From positions 85,739-149,738 of the forward strand of contig DYCF01000005.1 of the NCBI GenBank assembly GCA_019418225.1: a DNA stretch of 64,000 bases, read 5' to 3'. How positions within the stretch are numbered: the first letter of the stretch is position 1; every line of letters begins with the position of its first letter. The notes below the pieces were generated by a model. That model made no database searches and was not told where the DNA came from. It saw only the letters and a program-made list of their open reading frames with translations. This document shows, piece by piece, positions 24,909 through 33,688 of this stretch. Both the position numbers and the translations under genes were made by a program. The stretch comes from Clostridiales bacterium (GTDB lineage Bacteria; Bacillota; Clostridia; Lachnospirales; Cellulosilyticaceae).

Positions 24909-26951
24909 ATGTCGAAAGTAAGAGTGTATGAAGTTGCCCAAAAACTTAATGTTAGCAGTAAAGAAATTATGGATATACTAGCCGAATATGGCTTTAAAGT
25001 ACATAGTCATATGAGTACTTTAGAAGATGAAGAGGCAAATCTAGTTATGAATTACTACAAAGAAGTTACAAATAAGGCCAACACAGAAACCGCAACAGTG
25101 ACAACAGAGCCAGCCAAAAATAAATCACAAAAAAAACAAGGTAAAGAGAGAGATATGATAGAGAATAAGAATAATCAACCAGACACAAATGAAGATGAAA
25201 TAAAAATAATTCAAATTCCAGCTAGTATTTCTATTAAAGAATTAGCGGATAAATTAGATGTAACAGCAACAGAACTTATCAAAAGACTAATGAAAAAGGG
25301 AATCATGGCAATGATTAACCAAGAAATTAGCTTTGAAACAGCAACAGAACTTGCTGAAGAGTTTGATGTGCTTACAGAACCAGAAGAAGAAAAAGACTTA
25401 ATGGAAGAAATCTTTGGAGAAATCATAGATGATGAAAAAGATTTAGAAAAACGTCCTCCAGTTGTTGTAGTAATGGGTCACGTTGACCATGGTAAAACAT
25501 CGTTACTTGATGCAATTCGTTCAACTCATGTTACTGCTAAAGAAGCAGGTGGTATTACACAACATATTGGTGCATCACAAGTAAGTTTAAAAGGTGAAAA
25601 AATCACTTTCTTAGATACACCAGGACATGAGGCTTTCACAGCAATGCGTTTAAGAGGTGCACAAGTTACAGATATTGCAATTCTTGTAGTTGCGGCTGAT
25701 GACGGTGTTATGCCACAAACAATTGAAGCGATTAACCATGCACGTGCAGCAGAAGTACAAATCATTGTTGCAATGAACAAAATTGATAAACCAGGTGCAA
25801 ATCCAGACCGTGTAAAACAAGAACTTGCAGATCAAGGACTTCTTGTAGAAGACTGGGGTGGAGATATCATCTGTGTACCAGTATCTGCACTTAAAGGTGA
25901 AGGTATTGATACACTTCTTGAAATGGTACTTCTTGTTGCTGAAATGGGTGATCTTAAAGCAAATCCAAAACGTAAAGCAAGAGGAACAATTATCGAAGCA
26001 CAACTTGACAAAGGGCGTGGACCAGTAGCTACAGTACTTGTACAATCTGGAACACTTCAAGTAGGTGACCCAATTGTTGCAGGATGTGCATATGGTCGTG
26101 TACGTGCGATGATTGATGATAAAGGTAGAAATGTGAAAAAAGCTGGTCCTAGTACACCAGTAGAAATCCTTGGTCTTTCTGAAGTTCCAGTAGGTGGAGA
26201 CTTATTCTATGTAGCTAAGAGTGATAAACAAGCACGTCAAGTAGCAGAACAAATGCGTGCACAAGGTCGTGTTCAAATGCTTGGGCAAACACCAAATAAG
26301 GTTTCTCTTGATGACTTGTTTACACAAATTCAAGAAGGTAAAATGAAAGACCTGAACATTATTATTAAAGCTGACGTTCAAGGTTCAGTTGAAGCAGTTA
26401 AACAAAGTTTAGAAAAATTAAGTAATGAAGAAGTACGTATTCGTACAATTCATGGTGGTGTAGGTACAATTACAGAATCAGATGTACAACTTGCTTCTGC
26501 ATCAGGTGCTATTATCATTGGATTCAATGTAAGACCAGATTCAACAGTAAAAGCAATGGCAGATAATGAAGGTGTAGATGTACGCTTATACCGTGTTATC
26601 TATAACGCAATTGAAGATATTAAAGCTGCTATGAAAGGTATGCTTGACCCTGAATTCGTAGAAAAAGTTGTTGGCCATGCAGAAATTCGTCAGACATTCA
26701 AGGTATCAGGGCTTGGTACTGTTGGTGGAGCTTATGTATTAGATGGTAAAATCGTAAGAAATGCTGGTGTACGTATTGTACGTGATGGTATCGTAGTATA
26801 CGAAGGAAATCTTACTTCACTTAAACGTTTCAAAGATGATGCGAAAGAAGTTGCTACAGGTTACGAATGTGGTGTAATGTTTGAGAAATTCAACGACATC
26901 AAAGAAGGCGACACTGTAGAAGCATTCATCATGGAAGAAATCCCAAGATAG
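24909..26951 (+). CDS. infB: Translation initiation factor IF-2
   Basis: GTPase that brings initiator tRNA to the 30S subunit. Two IF2-N-type helical domains (about 1-50 and 108-158) are joined by a short Lys/Gln/Glu linker. The G domain has G-H-V-D-H-G-K-T at 190-197, D-T-P-G-H-E and N-K-I-D. Domains II, III and IV follow to residue 680. The linker is short, so the protein is at the lower end for the family. Preceded by GGAGGTGG, 23 bases after the L7Ae gene. Confidence 0.98.
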   Translation: MSKVRVYEVAQKLNVSSKEIMDILAEYGFKVHSHMSTLEDEEANLVMNYYKEVTNKANTETATVTTEPAKNKSQKKQGKERDMIENKNNQPDTNEDEIKIIQIPASISIKELADKLDVTATELIKRLMKKGIMAMINQEISFETATELAEEFDVLTEPEEEKDLMEEIFGEIIDDEKDLEKRPPVVVVMGHVDHGKTSLLDAIRSTHVTAKEAGGITQHIGASQVSLKGEKITFLDTPGHEAFTAMRLRGAQVTDIAILVVAADDGVMPQTIEAINHARAAEVQIIVAMNKIDKPGANPDRVKQELADQGLLVEDWGGDIICVPVSALKGEGIDTLLEMVLLVAEMGDLKANPKRKARGTIIEAQLDKGRGPVATVLVQSGTLQVGDPIVAGCAYGRVRAMIDDKGRNVKKAGPSTPVEILGLSEVPVGGDLFYVAKSDKQARQVAEQMRAQGRVQMLGQTPNKVSLDDLFTQIQEGKMKDLNIIIKADVQGSVEAVKQSLEKLSNEEVRIRTIHGGVGTITESDVQLASASGAIIIGFNVRPDSTVKAMADNEGVDVRLYRVIYNAIEDIKAAMKGMLDPEFVEKVVGHAEIRQTFKVSGLGTVGGAYVLDGKIVRNAGVRIVRDGIVVYEGNLTSLKRFKDDAKEVATGYECGVMFEKFNDIKEGDTVEAFIMEEIPR

Positions 26952-26999
26952 TTTTAAACTACTACGCCTATAGTAGCTTAAAAATGAGGAGTGATAAAA

Positions 27000-27347
27000 A
27001 TGGCAAGTCAAAGATTAACTAGAATTAACGAAGAAATCAGAAGAGAAATTGCTGAGATTGTACGTAGTGAGATTAAAGATCCTGCTGTACAAGATGCAAT
27101 GATTAGTGTTGTAGCAGTAGATACAACAAATGATTTAAAAACAGCAAAAGTTTATATTAGTGTTCTTCAAGAAAATAAAAAACAAGATGTAATGGCAGCT
27201 TTATCAAAAGCACAAGGTTATATCCGTAGAGAAGTAGCACGTCGTATTAATCTTAGAAATACACCTGAATTTTTATTTAGATTAGATGAATCTATCGAAC
27301 GTGGTATGCAAATGTCTAAAATGATTTCAGATGTTATGAGTAAATAA
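27000..27347 (+). CDS. rbfA: Ribosome-binding factor A
   Basis: Late 30S assembly factor. The 115-residue protein has the KH-like fold pattern R-I-N-E-E-I-R-R-E-I, then V-Y-I-S-V and L-R-N-T-P-E-F-L-F-R-L-D-E-S-I-E-R-G near the end, which identify the family. Start 27000 lies 8 bases after GAGGAG. A strong terminator follows. The DHH oligoribonuclease often placed between rbfA and truB in Clostridia is absent. Confidence 0.96.
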   Translation: MASQRLTRINEEIRREIAEIVRSEIKDPAVQDAMISVVAVDTTNDLKTAKVYISVLQENKKQDVMAALSKAQGYIRREVARRINLRNTPEFLFRLDESIERGMQMSKMISDVMSK

Positions 27348-27356
27348 ATGATGGAT

Positions 27357-27387
27357 AAAAGGCTGCGTTAAGCAGCCTTTTATTTTT
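27357..27387 (+). terminator. Intrinsic terminator after rbfA
   Basis: A perfect 10-bp stem (aaaaggctgc at 27357-27366, gcagcctttt at 27372-27381) with a 5-base loop is followed by attttt. It ends the rimP/nusA-infB-rbfA block. Confidence 0.88.
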
Positions 27388-27429
27388 GAATTAAAATGCT
27401 AAATTAAGGTAACTGAGGAAAGGTTAAAT

Positions 27430-28329
27430 ATGTTAAACGGAATTATTAATGTGTATAAAGAACGTGGTTATACATCACATGATGTAGTAGCTAAGGTAAG
27501 AGGTATTTTAAGAGAACGCAGAGTAGGTCATACAGGAACATTAGACCCTGAAGCAGAAGGGGTATTGCCATTATGCATTGGGCCAGCTACTAAAGTTGTG
27601 CCTTACTTAACTGATGCAGATAAATGCTATGAGGCAGAAGTTATTTTAGGTGTCACCACAACGACAGAAGATGCAACAGGTGAAGTTCTAGAAACACGCC
27701 CAGTAGAGGTAACAGTGCAACAAGTAGAAGAGGTTGTAAAAAGCTTCATTGGGGATTATGAGCAAATTCCACCTATGTATTCAGCAATTAAGGTGAATGG
27801 TATCAGACTATATGAACTTGCAAGAAAAGGAATAGTTGTAAAGCGTCCTAAACGTCAGGTAAAGATCTATGATTGTGAAATCATTGAATCATTGGTAGAA
27901 AATAAATTTAAGATTCGTGTACACTGTTCAAAGGGAACCTATATTCGAACACTTTGTACAGACATTGGTGAAAAGCTAGGTTGTGGTGCGCATATGGGGA
28001 CTTTACTACGTACTAAAGTAGGACATTATGAGCTAAAGGATAGTTTAAAACTTGCTGAACTTGAAGCAGTAAAAGCAAATATTACAGCATATATTGAGGA
28101 TTTAGAAGAAATTTTTAAAGAGTTACCTAAATGTACAGTGAAACCATCTTTAGAAAGGCTTTTATATAATGGAAATGCATTAAAGTTACATGCGGTTGTG
28201 GCATTTGAAGAAAGTTACAAGCAAGATTTTATTCGTATTTATGATACAAAGAACAGATTCATTGCGCTTTATAAGTGGGATGAAGGAAAGAACTGTTTAC
28301 AAGTAGAAAAAATGTTCTATAATGAATAA
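27430..28329 (+). CDS. truB: tRNA pseudouridine(55) synthase TruB
   Basis: Makes pseudouridine 55 in the T-loop of tRNAs. The catalytic Asp39 is in G-H-T-G-T-L-D-P-E-A-E-G-V-L-P. K-C-Y-E-A-E, Q-I-P-P-M-Y-S-A-I-K-V-N-G-I-R-L-Y-E-L-A-R-K-G and C-S-K-G-T-Y-I-R-T-L family blocks follow. At 299 residues it is typical. GAGGAAAGG lies ahead of the ATG. Confidence 0.97.
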   Translation: MLNGIINVYKERGYTSHDVVAKVRGILRERRVGHTGTLDPEAEGVLPLCIGPATKVVPYLTDADKCYEAEVILGVTTTTEDATGEVLETRPVEVTVQQVEEVVKSFIGDYEQIPPMYSAIKVNGIRLYELARKGIVVKRPKRQVKIYDCEIIESLVENKFKIRVHCSKGTYIRTLCTDIGEKLGCGAHMGTLLRTKVGHYELKDSLKLAELEAVKANITAYIEDLEEIFKELPKCTVKPSLERLLYNGNALKLHAVVAFEESYKQDFIRIYDTKNRFIALYKWDEGKNCLQVEKMFYNE

Positions 28330-28337
28330 TGGAGAAA

Positions 28338-28373
28338 GCCTCTTAGTATAAAGTTACGAAAGGGGCATTTTTT
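28338..28373 (+). terminator. Probable intrinsic terminator after truB
   Basis: A 7-bp stem with one G-T pair (gcctctt at 28338-28344, aaggggc at 28360-28366) and a 15-base loop is followed by attttttc. It is weaker than the other terminators here. Confidence 0.55.
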
Positions 28374-28446
28374 CTGGCCTTTTAATCGAGGAAAAAACAT
28401 GATATAGTAAAAAAGCAGTATGAAAAATAGTTTGAGAGGTACGAGG

Positions 28447-29367
28447 ATGGAATATATTTATGGAACTGCTGATGTAAGTCAAAGTGAAGAAAGTGTGGTA
28501 GTACTTGGAAATTTTGATGGTGTACATAGAGGTCACCAAATGCTAATTCAGGTGGCGAAAGAGCAAGGTAAGATGAAGCATCTTAAAACCATCGTTTTTT
28601 CTTTTTATCCTCATCCGAGTTGGGTAATCGGAAATCATCCAAAGCCACTCATTATGTCGCGTAGAGATAAAAAGCAGATTATAAAAAGTTTAGGTCTTGA
28701 TATACTCATAGAATACCCATTTACAAAAGCCTTTGCTAATATTTCACCAGAAGTATTTTTTGAAGAAATTTTAATAAGACAGCTTAAAGCAAAAGTATTA
28801 GTAGTAGGAGAAAATTATTATTTTGGCAAAAATAAGGCAGGGAATCCTACATTTCTGAAAGAGCTAGGGCAGAAGCATCAAGTGGAAGTATATGTAGTAC
28901 CAGCAGTAAAATACGATGCCCAAATGATTTCTAGTTCGACTATTAGAAATTTAATTATAGATGGCAATATAGAACTTGCTAATGAGATGTTAGGTCATCC
29001 CTATACAATTGTAGGGAATGTGGTACAGGGAAAACAATTAGGACGTACAATTGGTTTTCCAACAATTAATTTGATTGCAGATCCAGATCGTGTTTATCCA
29101 CCAAATGGTGTATATGCAACGAAAGTAACTGTATATAATAAAGAGTATTTGGGAATGACTAATATAGGATATAATCCTACGGTCAATGGCGCTAAAAAGA
29201 TGATCGAAACACATATATTTAATTTTGATAAAGATATATATGGTCAGACTGTAGAAGTTAGATTTTATGATGCCATAAGACCTGAGCAAAAATTCCCAAG
29301 TGTAGATGCCTTAAGTCAGCAAATTGCTAAGGATCGTATAGCTGTAAAAAGTATATTTAATTCCTAA
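28447..29367 (+). CDS. ribF: Riboflavin kinase / FAD synthetase
   Basis: Bifunctional enzyme converting riboflavin to FMN and FAD. The N-terminal FAD synthetase half shows L-G-N-F-D-G-V-H-R-G-H and S-S-S-T-I-R-N near residue 160. The C-terminal kinase half shows G-R-T-I-G-F-P-T-I-N-L and P-P-N-G-V-Y-A-T-K-V. I start at ATG 28447 (306 residues), 7 bases from GAGAGG; the in-frame ATG at 28420 has no binding site. Confidence 0.97.
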   Translation: MEYIYGTADVSQSEESVVVLGNFDGVHRGHQMLIQVAKEQGKMKHLKTIVFSFYPHPSWVIGNHPKPLIMSRRDKKQIIKSLGLDILIEYPFTKAFANISPEVFFEEILIRQLKAKVLVVGENYYFGKNKAGNPTFLKELGQKHQVEVYVVPAVKYDAQMISSSTIRNLIIDGNIELANEMLGHPYTIVGNVVQGKQLGRTIGFPTINLIADPDRVYPPNGVYATKVTVYNKEYLGMTNIGYNPTVNGAKKMIETHIFNFDKDIYGQTVEVRFYDAIRPEQKFPSVDALSQQIAKDRIAVKSIFNS

Positions 29368-29376
29368 TAAAGATGT

Positions 29377-29405
29377 TTGCAAAATAAGTCTACTTATGGT
29401 ATACT
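29377..29405 (+). promoter_or_regulatory. Sigma-A promoter for rpsO
   Basis: TTGCAA at 29377-29382 and TATACT at 29400-29405 with a 17-base spacer, a strong match. The transcript should begin near 29412, just ahead of a long hairpin. Confidence 0.75.
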
Positions 29406-29411
29406 AATCCA

Positions 29412-29498
29412 TGTTGACGACCAGTACTCAGATATCGGACGCTCCGACCATATCTTAGTGCTTGGCATAAATATTTAAAATTATAGGAGGTCATTACA
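29412..29498 (+). promoter_or_regulatory. rpsO mRNA leader with rod-like hairpin (candidate S15 autoregulatory site)
   Basis: Bases 29421-29465 fold into a long imperfect hairpin: ccagtactcagatat pairs with atatcttagtgcttgg with one bulge and one mismatch, and a small gg/cc top closes the loop. S15 is known to repress its own mRNA through leader structures that differ between bacterial groups. Whether this one binds S15 is inference. Confidence 0.55.
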
Positions 29499-29762
29499 AT
29501 GACAAAAGAACGTAAACAAGAGATTATTGCTCAATACGGTAGAAAAGTACAAGACACTGGGTCTCCAGAAGTTCAAATTGCTTTATTAACAGAAAGAATC
29601 AACCACTTAACAGAGCACTTAAGAACACACAAAAAAGATCACCACTCACGTCGTGGTTTATTAATGATGGTTGGTAAAAGAAGAGGTCTTCTTGACTACT
29701 TAATCAAAACAGATATCGAAAGATACCGTGCAATCATCGCTCAACTTGGAATCAGAAAATAA
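29499..29762 (+). CDS. rpsO: 30S ribosomal protein S15
   Basis: Binds the central domain of 16S rRNA early in assembly. The 87-residue protein shows D-T-G-S-P-E-V-Q-I-A-L-L-T-E-R-I-N and H-K-K-D-H-H-S-R-R-G-L, then R-R-G-L-L-D-Y-L, all family hallmarks. TAGGAGG lies 10 bases upstream. It has its own promoter and terminator, and pnp follows as in most bacteria. Confidence 0.98.
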   Translation: MTKERKQEIIAQYGRKVQDTGSPEVQIALLTERINHLTEHLRTHKKDHHSRRGLLMMVGKRRGLLDYLIKTDIERYRAIIAQLGIRK

Positions 29763-29766
29763 TTTT

Positions 29767-29795
29767 AAAAAGGGTGGAGTATTCCGCCCTTTTTT
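29767..29795 (+). terminator. Intrinsic terminator after rpsO
   Basis: The 12-bp stem aaaaagggtgga / tccgcccttttt (one G-T pair) with a 4-base loop runs into six T. It separates rpsO from pnp. Confidence 0.88.
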
Positions 29796-29867
29796 GTAAA
29801 GTTTCTAAAGAATTTGATATATAAAAGTCTTGAAAATACTTTACATATGTTGTTGATGATAATTAAT

Positions 29868-29997
29868 TTGTAAGAAGATGAGGAATGATGTTTTGTGTGC
29901 AATGTTATAATTTGCTTAAAGAAAATAGGAGTATAAAATACAGTTTAAGCGAACTATAAGATTGCGCAACAAAAATTTCTCTTCTTACTTCTTACAA
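29868..29997 (+). promoter_or_regulatory. pnp leader: extended -10 promoter and long-range complementary arms
   Basis: An extended -10 element (TG-T-TATAAT at 29903-29911) is visible without a good -35, and could start pnp transcription near 29918. The arms ttgtaagaag (29868-29877) and cttcttacaa (29988-29997) are perfectly complementary over 10 bases. They could pair only in transcripts that read through from rpsO. The 260-base rpsO-pnp gap holds no gene. Confidence 0.45.
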
Positions 29998-30022
29998 TGA
30001 TAACTTGAAAGGAGAAATGAAT

Positions 30023-32137
30023 ATGGTAAAAAATTATTCAACCATGTTAGCTGGAAGAAAACTTTCAGTAGAGATTGGAAAAGTAGCAGAACTTGCTAAT
30101 GCATCAGCAATGGTAAGTTATGGTGATACAGTAATTCTTGCGACAGTTGTAGCAAGTGAAGAACCTAAAGAAGGAGTAGATTTCTTCCCTCTTAGTGTAA
30201 ATTATGAAGAAAAGTTCTATGCAGTAGGACGTCTTCCGGGTGGATTTATTAAACGTGAATCAAGACCATCTGAAAAAGCTATTTTGACATCAAGGGTAAT
30301 TGACCGTCCAATGCGTCCATTATTCCCTAAAGATTATAGAAATGATGTTGTAATCACAACAACAGTTCTTTCTGTGGATCAGGATTGTAGTCCAGAAGTG
30401 ACAGCTATGATTGCAGCTTCACTTGTAGTGGATATTTCAGATATTCCATTTGCGGGTCCAGTAGGTTCTGTACAAGTAGGTCTTGTAGATGGTGAACTTG
30501 TATTTAATCCAAATCAAGCCGAGCGTCAAAAATCAGATTTAGCTTTAACAGTATCTTCTACAAAAGATAAAGTAATGATGATTGAAGCAGGTGCTAATGA
30601 AGTTGCAGATGATGTAATGTATGATGCGATTATGAAGGCACATGACTTTAACCAACAAGTGGTATCATTCATCCAAAGTATAAAAGATGATTGTGGTAAA
30701 GAAAAAGCAATGGATTATGTGAGATTTGCTGTACCAGAAGAGATTTACAATGAAATTACTTCTTACATTGGTTCAGAAGAAATGGAAGTAGCTGTTTTTA
30801 CAGATGATAAACAAACTAGAGAAAAACAACTTAAAGTACTTAAAGAGTTAGTTACTGAAAAATTAACTGAAGCTGGTAAAGAAGATTACCTTGAGTATTT
30901 AGAAGATGCATTTTATCAATTTGAAAAGAAAACTGTGCGTAAGATGATTTTAAAAGACCATAAACGTCCAGATGGTCGTAAACTTGATGAAATTAGACAC
31001 CTTGCTGCAGAAGTAGATTTACTTCCTAGAGCACATGGTACAGGTCTTTTCACAAGAGGTCAAACTCAAGTTCTTACAGTTGCAACACTTGCTGCATTAT
31101 CAGAAATGCAAGTACTTGATGGCTTAGATGAATTAGAGGTTTCTAAACGTTATATGCATCATTATAACTTCCCACCATATTCAGTAGGGGAAGCACGTGC
31201 ACCACGTGCACCAGGACGTCGTGAGATTGGACATGGAGCACTTGCAGAACGCGCACTTGTACCAGTACTTCCAACAGAAGCAGAATTCCCATATGCAATT
31301 CGTACAGTATCAGAAGTACTTAGCTCAAATGGTTCAACATCACAAGCTAGTATCTGTGGTTCAACACTTGCACTTATGGCTGCAGGTGTACCTATTACAG
31401 CACCTGTTGCAGGTATTTCAGTAGGTCTTGTAACAGGAGAAACAGATGATGATTTCGTACTTCTTACAGATATTCAAGGATTAGAAGACTTCTTTGGAGA
31501 TATGGACTTTAAAGTAGGTGGTACACACAAAGGGATTACAGCTATCCAAATGGATATGAAAATCCAAGGTTTAACACCAGAAATTATTAAAGGTGCTTTA
31601 GAAAATACAAGACAAGCACGTTACCATATTATTGATGATGTTATGTTAAAAGCCATTCCAGCTGTACGTAATCATTTATCACCATACGCACCAGTTATTA
31701 CACAAATTACTATTGACCCAGAGAAAATTAGCGAAGTAATTGGACCAAAGGGTAAAATGATTAACCGTATTATTGAAGAAACTGGTGTTAAAATTGATAT
31801 AGAAGATGATGGGCGTGTATTTATCTGTGGTGCAGATGCAGATAAAGCACAGCAAGCTATTAAAATGATTGAAGGTATCGCAAAACCTGTTGAAGAAGGT
31901 CAAGTATTCATGGGTAAAGTAGTACGCCTTATGAACTTTGGTGCATTCGTAGAAATTGCACCAGGTAAAGAGGGTCTTGTACACATTTCTCAACTTGCAC
32001 ATGAACGTATTGCAAAAGTAGAGGATGTTGTAAATGTTGGCGATCCAATTGAAGTAAAAGTTATTGAAATTGACAAACAAGGTCGCATCAATTTATCACA
32101 TAAAGTGTTAGTAGAAAAACCAGAACAACAACAATAA
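30023..32137 (+). CDS. pnp: Polyribonucleotide nucleotidyltransferase (PNPase)
   Basis: Phosphorolytic 3'-to-5' exoribonuclease involved in mRNA decay. Two RNase PH-like domains (about 1-230 and 310-545) with an all-helical linker are followed by KH (about 555-615, with V-I-G-P-K-G-K-M-I-N) and S1 (about 620-690). The catalytic core block G-R-R-E-I-G-H-G-A-L-A is seen. I start at ATG 30023 (704 residues), 8 bases after GGAG; the in-frame ATG at 30017 is too close to it. Confidence 0.98.
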   Translation: MVKNYSTMLAGRKLSVEIGKVAELANASAMVSYGDTVILATVVASEEPKEGVDFFPLSVNYEEKFYAVGRLPGGFIKRESRPSEKAILTSRVIDRPMRPLFPKDYRNDVVITTTVLSVDQDCSPEVTAMIAASLVVDISDIPFAGPVGSVQVGLVDGELVFNPNQAERQKSDLALTVSSTKDKVMMIEAGANEVADDVMYDAIMKAHDFNQQVVSFIQSIKDDCGKEKAMDYVRFAVPEEIYNEITSYIGSEEMEVAVFTDDKQTREKQLKVLKELVTEKLTEAGKEDYLEYLEDAFYQFEKKTVRKMILKDHKRPDGRKLDEIRHLAAEVDLLPRAHGTGLFTRGQTQVLTVATLAALSEMQVLDGLDELEVSKRYMHHYNFPPYSVGEARAPRAPGRREIGHGALAERALVPVLPTEAEFPYAIRTVSEVLSSNGSTSQASICGSTLALMAAGVPITAPVAGISVGLVTGETDDDFVLLTDIQGLEDFFGDMDFKVGGTHKGITAIQMDMKIQGLTPEIIKGALENTRQARYHIIDDVMLKAIPAVRNHLSPYAPVITQITIDPEKISEVIGPKGKMINRIIEETGVKIDIEDDGRVFICGADADKAQQAIKMIEGIAKPVEEGQVFMGKVVRLMNFGAFVEIAPGKEGLVHISQLAHERIAKVEDVVNVGDPIEVKVIEIDKQGRINLSHKVLVEKPEQQQ

Positions 32138-32138
32138 T

Positions 32139-32168
32139 AAAAAGGCCTACTTTTTGGTAGGCCTTTTT
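32139..32168 (+). terminator. Intrinsic terminator after pnp
   Basis: A perfect 12-bp stem (aaaaaggcctac at 32139-32150, gtaggccttttt at 32157-32168) with a 6-base loop and its own T run. It ends the conserved information-processing cluster. Confidence 0.92.
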
Positions 32169-32208
32169 ATTGTGAAGATAATAGGATATGTGTGTTAGGA
32201 GGAGCATT

Positions 32209-32877
32209 ATGCGACATTATAAAAAAATAGAAGTCATTGGTTATGTGATTTTAATGCTACTATGGTTTATAGGAAGTCAGCTTTTAGTAGGAAATCTCAC
32301 TTATTTAATAGTAGGAAAAACAGCTTATGAAAGTTTCTATAGTGCCCATCATTATGCATTAAATTTAGTATCACAGCTAGTATGTCTAGGGGTGGTACTG
32401 GGAGTTGATTATAAAAATAAGCAGTTTGAAATGCATAGAATTTGGTTAGGTATGAAAGAAATTTTTGCTTATATAGGGATAGGTGTTTTATTATACGGAA
32501 TATGTATAGGTATTAATTTAATATTGTTACCTTATTTCCCGGGCTATAGTGCAATTAGTGAGATGTTTGATCATAGTGAACCTATTTTAAACTTTATTGT
32601 AATTGTTGTTATGGCACCTGTTTTAGAAGAATATGTATTTAGAGGAAAAGTACAATCATTTGTTAAAAGAGAATTTAATCCAGTGATTGCAATACTTGCA
32701 CAGGCTTTATTATTTGGGAGCTTGCATAGTTTAGCCTTACAAAAGATATATGCTAGTATAATGGGAATACTTTTAGGAACTATTAAGGAAAAAACAAATA
32801 AACTACAAAGCTCTATCATAGTGCATATGACTGTAAACTTGATTGGATGGTTTATTGGTGTAGTTGCGAATGTGTAG
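32209..32877 (+). CDS. CPBP-family intramembrane protease (CaaX protease-like)
   Basis: Membrane protein of the CPBP/Abi family, which contains CaaX-type endopeptidases and bacteriocin-immunity proteins. The 222-residue protein has about six hydrophobic spans. The diagnostic motifs are present: E-E-Y-V-F-R-G with Glu140/Glu141, F-G-S-L-H, and a later H-M-T-V-N. AGGAGG precedes ATG 32209; an in-frame start at 32188 overlaps it. No bacteriocin genes are nearby, so the substrate cannot be guessed. Confidence 0.85.
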   Translation: MRHYKKIEVIGYVILMLLWFIGSQLLVGNLTYLIVGKTAYESFYSAHHYALNLVSQLVCLGVVLGVDYKNKQFEMHRIWLGMKEIFAYIGIGVLLYGICIGINLILLPYFPGYSAISEMFDHSEPILNFIVIVVMAPVLEEYVFRGKVQSFVKREFNPVIAILAQALLFGSLHSLALQKIYASIMGILLGTIKEKTNKLQSSIIVHMTVNLIGWFIGVVANV

Positions 32878-32879
32878 AC

Positions 32880-32908
32880 TTGAAATACCACTAATATATT
32901 GATATGCT
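32880..32908 (+). promoter_or_regulatory. Sigma-A promoter for the flavin reductase-like gene
   Basis: TTGAAA at 32880-32885 and TATGCT at 32903-32908 with a 17-base spacer, ending 30 bases before the start codon. Confidence 0.55.
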
Positions 32909-32938
32909 AAAGTTATATAGATTGAAAGGATTTAAAAG

Positions 32939-33679
32939 ATGAAAAAAATAAAAAAACAAAAGTGGAAAGCCGGTAATATGGTGTATCCTATTCCAGCAGC
33001 TATGATTAGTTGTGGTGATTTAGAGCGTACTAATATTGTTACTGTCGGTTGGACAGGAACTATTTGTACAAATCCAGCTATGACTTATATCTCACTAAGA
33101 CCTTCTAGATTTTCTTATAATATTATTAAGGAAACAGGTTATTTTGTAATCAACCTTACAACGAGAGATTTAGCTTATGCAACGGATTATTGTGGTGTAA
33201 AAAGTGGCCGTGATTACGATAAATTCAAAGAAATGGGACTAACTCCTATCTGGGATGAAGATACAAAGTGTCCAATGATTGGTGAAAGTCCTGTAAGTAT
33301 AGTTTGTGAAGTGACCGAGATTAAAGAATTAGGCTCACATGATATGTTTATAGCAAAGGTATTAAATATCTATGTGAATGAAGAATTTATGGATGAAAAA
33401 GGTAAGTTCCATCTCAATGATAGTGATCTAATTGCCTATTCTCATGGAACTTACCTTACATTAGGTGAACCATTAGGAACCTTTGGTTATTCTGTACGTA
33501 AAGGTGGTACAAAAGAAGCAGAGGCAAAGAAAGCTAAACTTTTAAAAGAAGCTGCACACAATAGAAAGAACACTAAAAGTATTAAAGCTAAGCCTAATAA
33601 GGAAAAAGCAGTAGGTAAAAGTAAGACAAGTACAAAAAATGGATTTAAACCTAAAAATAAGAAAAAGAAATTTAAATAA
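32939..33679 (+). CDS. Flavin reductase-like FMN-binding protein with Lys-rich tail
   Basis: The first 185 residues match the flavin reductase-like split-barrel family: P-I-P-A-A-M-I-S-C-G, T-V-G-W-T-G-T-I-C-T-N-P, S-L-R-P-S-R-F-S-Y-N-I-I, F-V-I-N-L, and D-Y-C-G-V-K-S-G-R-D-Y-D-K-F. Such proteins bind FMN and act as reductases or redox proteins in anaerobes. Residues about 185-246 form a highly basic, Lys-rich tail without predicted fold, which the core family lacks. It ends 10 bases from the convergent gene at 33689. The physiological partner is unknown. Confidence 0.85.
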   Translation: MKKIKKQKWKAGNMVYPIPAAMISCGDLERTNIVTVGWTGTICTNPAMTYISLRPSRFSYNIIKETGYFVINLTTRDLAYATDYCGVKSGRDYDKFKEMGLTPIWDEDTKCPMIGESPVSIVCEVTEIKELGSHDMFIAKVLNIYVNEEFMDEKGKFHLNDSDLIAYSHGTYLTLGEPLGTFGYSVRKGGTKEAEAKKAKLLKEAAHNRKNTKSIKAKPNKEKAVGKSKTSTKNGFKPKNKKKKFK

Positions 33680-33688
33680 AGCATGTGT

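Noticed and set aside
25650..26060. Minus-strand open frame opposite infB, rich in Cys, Asn, Tyr and Phe
   Set aside because: Typical shadow composition of an AT-rich highly expressed gene; no ribosome binding site.
31679..32080. Minus-strand open frame opposite pnp, rich in Asn, Phe, Tyr and Cys
   Set aside because: Same type of shadow; the plus-strand KH and S1 domains fully explain the region.
32885..32896. An 11-base match (taccactaata) to an arm of the hairpin ahead of fliO
   Set aside because: Only one arm is present and the bases fall within a promoter spacer; chance sharing of AT-rich words is likely.
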